Shown here: one piece after another, positions 7,601 through 8,268 of the stretch
Layout: every line of letters starts with the position of its first letter
How positions within the stretch are numbered: position 1 is the first letter of the stretch
Source: a bacterium
GTDB taxonomy: Bacteria > Bdellovibrionota_C > UBA2361 > SZUA-149
NCBI GenBank assembly: GCA_003230795.1
Contig: QIGM01000171.1
Span: 1 to 8,268 of the forward strand
Direction: 5' to 3'
DNA: 8,268 nt
The notes under the pieces: model-generated
Seen by the model: only the letters and a program-made list of their open reading frames with translations
What the model was told of the DNA's origin: nothing
The model's database searches: none
Made by a program: the position numbers and the translations under genes

Positions 7601-7779
7601 CGGACGAGGTCAGCGTCAGCACCAATGTAGGCAGTGCTAACCTTCACCACAGAAAGATCGCTACGTGGATACTGCCTTGTGGTGAGATTTACTGCAGCGT
7701 GCATGCCCGCAACGATAATGAGCAGATTTACGCAAATCGCTAGAACAGGTCTGCGGATAAAAATATCCGTGAATCTCAT
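4693..7779 (-). CDS. RND multidrug efflux permease, inner membrane (HAE-1/AcrB-type)
   Basis: The proton-driven pump of the tripartite system, working as a trimer and passing substrates from the periplasm or inner-membrane leaflet to the outer-membrane channel. From ATG 7779 it has 1028 residues, normal for the family. MRFTDIFIRRPVLA (1-14) leads into TM1. The first periplasmic loop follows (about 30-335), with TTPLERVIASADGIDYLSS (64-82). TM2-TM6 carry LVPVVAIPLSLVGA (360-373) and GLVVDDAIIMLENIERHVEEG (397-417); Asp401-Asp402 match the proton-relay pair of AcrB (Asp407-Asp408). A second periplasmic loop spans about 550-840. C-terminal membrane segments include LVLAAQFESFRDP (858-870) and VGLVAKNGILIVEFANQ (908-924); Lys913 matches AcrB Lys940. 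This set makes drug/hydrophobic-compound transport far more likely than heavy-metal transport, but the substrate cannot be read. An alternative ATG lies 9 bases upstream (7788), with GGAG only one base before it. GGAGA lies 9 bases before ATG 7779, so 7779 is preferred. The gene follows the adaptor stop by one base. Confidence 0.96.
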   Translation of the reverse strand: MRFTDIFIRRPVLAICVNLLIIVAGMHAAVNLTTRQYPRSDLSVVKVSTAYIGADADLVRGFITTPLERVIASADGIDYLSSSSRQGLSEISAHLELNYDTSSALTQIQAKVAQVRNDLPPEAEATVIDVKNTDDRIAAMYLSFSSEDLAANQITDYLTRVVQPKLSSVSGVQRADILGARTFAMRVWLQPEQMAAVGISPSEVNEALLRNNYLSAPGQTKGSMVTVNLKTNTDLKSQAEFENLVVKQVDGTLIRLRDVATVELGAENYDEDVRFGGKQAIFMGVWALPDANSLDVVQGIRSVLPEVRAGLPSGLVLDVPYDSTEYIEEAIQEVVKTLAETVAIVIFVIFIFIGSIRSVLVPVVAIPLSLVGAAALMFWFGFSLNLLTLLAIVLAVGLVVDDAIIMLENIERHVEEGKSPQEAAILGARELIGPIISMTITLAAVYAPIGFQGGLTGTLFKEFAFTLAGAVCVSGFVALTLSPMMASRLVRGREHATPLKKKVERSFQALQKRYTSALHAIFEFRAGIIAAGIILALLIIPFYMFSMKELAPREDQGVVFGIVQGAPNASLDQTTLFTKMVQDRFQTFPEYENSFQVTGATFGFSGIVLKPFSERERLAQEIKQEAWMKMADVPGIRIILTTPPPLPGGSDFPIEFVVSSTAEPELLFQYAGQLVDAAFQSGKFMFADADLKFDLPQAEIIIDRDKVAAMGLDLRSVGADISAYTGGNYANRFNIAGRSYKVIPQAERANRLNPSQLEQLHIRGPNETLIPLSTVARIEERVQPRELKRFQQLNSVTIQGAIVPGVSIDEGLAALETKAAEILPVGFEIDYAGESRQLRKEGSTLLLTLLFSVILIYLVLAAQFESFRDPFIILAGSVPLALGGALLFPFLGATTMNIYSQVGLVTLVGLVAKNGILIVEFANQLQEQGHSRSSAAIEAASVRLRPVLMTTVATVVGHFPLIIASGAGAGARNSIGIVLVSGMLIGTVFTLFVVPVLYSVIAGTKSAEHLDNSSPVRHGSTASMEARA
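4704..4708 (-). promoter_or_regulatory. Ribosome binding site for the outer-membrane factor, inside the permease gene
   Basis: GGAGG on the minus strand, within the last codons of the permease gene, 12 bases before ATG 4691. The spacing is on the long side. With the one-base gap between TAG and ATG, this suggests re-initiation by ribosomes finishing the permease. Confidence 0.55.
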
Positions 7780-7780
7780 C

Positions 7781-8268
7781 CTAAGCATTCTCCGGGCTAG
7801 GGTTAGGGTTATTTCCTGGTGTGGTTTCGTTATTCACAATCACTGCGGAGTCGGGTCGAAGCTTGAAGACTCCGGATGTTGCGATCTCTTCCCCAGGATT
7901 TAGCCCAGACTCTACTGCGACGAGATCTCCTCGCTTCTCACCCAGACGTACGACTTGTGGACGAATTGGTCTTGGGCCGGCTGATTGTTCAGTAGCTTTT
8001 TCAATTACGAAGACAGTATCGCCGTAAGGCGCGTACTTTACACTTGAGATTGGGATAGTGATGAATGTTTGAACTTCCGGATACTCCAAGACGACTTCTA
8101 CAAACATTCCGGGGCGCAGCTTTCCTTCGTCGTTTTGAATCGTGCCTTGAAGCTGAAAATTTCGTGTGTCTTGATTCACGCTAGAGTCGATAGCCGTCAA
8201 GGTTCCGGAAAACTTTGAATTCGAAAAACCTTCTATCTTTAGGCTGATCGGAGTTCCCACCTTCGCAC
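7781..8268 (-). CDS. RND pump periplasmic adaptor (HlyD/MFP family), N-terminus beyond window edge
   Basis: Membrane-fusion protein that bridges the RND permease and the outer-membrane channel in the periplasm. Only the last 161 codons are inside the window; the frame is open through the right edge. The internal GTG at 8260 lies in the middle of the beta-barrel domain and is not a real start. Visible parts are the end of the beta-barrel domain, with SSVNQDTRNFQLQGTIQN and LRPGMFVEVVL, which match the conserved adaptor pattern (D-TR-F plus L-PGMFV). The membrane-proximal domain follows, with ITIPISSVKYAPYGDTVFVIE, VRLGEKRGDLVAVESGL and NPGEEIATSGVFKLRPDSAVIV. The last 16 residues are a polar tail rich in Asn and Pro, probably unstructured. 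The lipidation or anchor signal, lipoyl and hairpin domains lie outside. The stop TAG is followed after one base by the permease ATG, so this is the first visible gene of the pump operon. Confidence 0.95.
   Translation of the reverse strand, partial: AKVGTPISLKIEGFSNSKFSGTLTAIDSSVNQDTRNFQLQGTIQNDEGKLRPGMFVEVVLEYPEVQTFITIPISSVKYAPYGDTVFVIEKATEQSAGPRPIRPQVVRLGEKRGDLVAVESGLNPGEEIATSGVFKLRPDSAVIVNNETTPGNNPNPSPENA
7789..7793 (-). promoter_or_regulatory. Ribosome binding site that decides the permease start
   Basis: GGAGA on the minus strand lies 9 bases before ATG 7779 and almost touches the alternative ATG 7788. Only the 7779 start has usable spacing. The site lies within the last codons of the adaptor gene. 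Confidence 0.6.

Noticed and set aside
7780..7788. Alternative permease start three codons upstream (ATG 7788)
   Set aside because: The GGAG motif is only one base from this ATG, too close to work, whereas its spacing to ATG 7779 is normal and MRFTDIFIRRP is the usual family N-terminus. It is not fully excluded.
8258..8260. GTG as start of a short adaptor gene
   Set aside because: The frame continues to the window edge and the residues around it are the middle of the adaptor beta-barrel domain, so the true start lies outside the window.

Overview
The window carries five genes, all on the minus strand. They are described below in transcription order, from high to low coordinates. The organism is a Gram-negative bacterium, because the window encodes a complete set of parts for an efflux pump that crosses two membranes, including an outer-membrane channel lipoprotein with a lipobox. 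Base composition looks intermediate. A proteobacterium or a close relative is the likely source, but nothing here fixes the genus.

Positions 8268 to 3264 hold a tripartite RND multidrug efflux operon. It starts with the C-terminal part of a periplasmic adaptor (HlyD/MFP family), which runs in from beyond the right edge. Next comes a full-length inner-membrane RND permease of the HAE-1 type, then an outer-membrane factor lipoprotein of the NodT/OprM type. Both junctions have the same compact form: a TAG stop, one base, then ATG. The three proteins are therefore very likely translated together and assembled as one proton-driven pump.

After a 109-bp gap, positions 3154 to 1385 encode an unusual 589-residue protein of three parts. 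These are an N-terminal nucleotide-binding-like (Rossmann-like) segment, a middle segment with kinase-like D...N and VDF motifs, and a C-terminal class I SAM-dependent methyltransferase. The last two parts resemble the methyltransferase proteins often annotated as NoeA-like. It starts at TTG, supported by a good ribosome binding site and by an in-frame stop just upstream. Its substrate is unknown, and this gene is the least explained object in the window.

After a further 93 bp of AT-rich DNA comes nhaA (1291 to the left edge), a Na+/H+ antiporter lacking only its extreme C-terminus. No convincing rho-independent terminator is visible in either larger gap, so read-through from the pump operon towards nhaA is possible but unproven. 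No RNA genes, insertion sequences, CRISPR arrays or long repeats were found.
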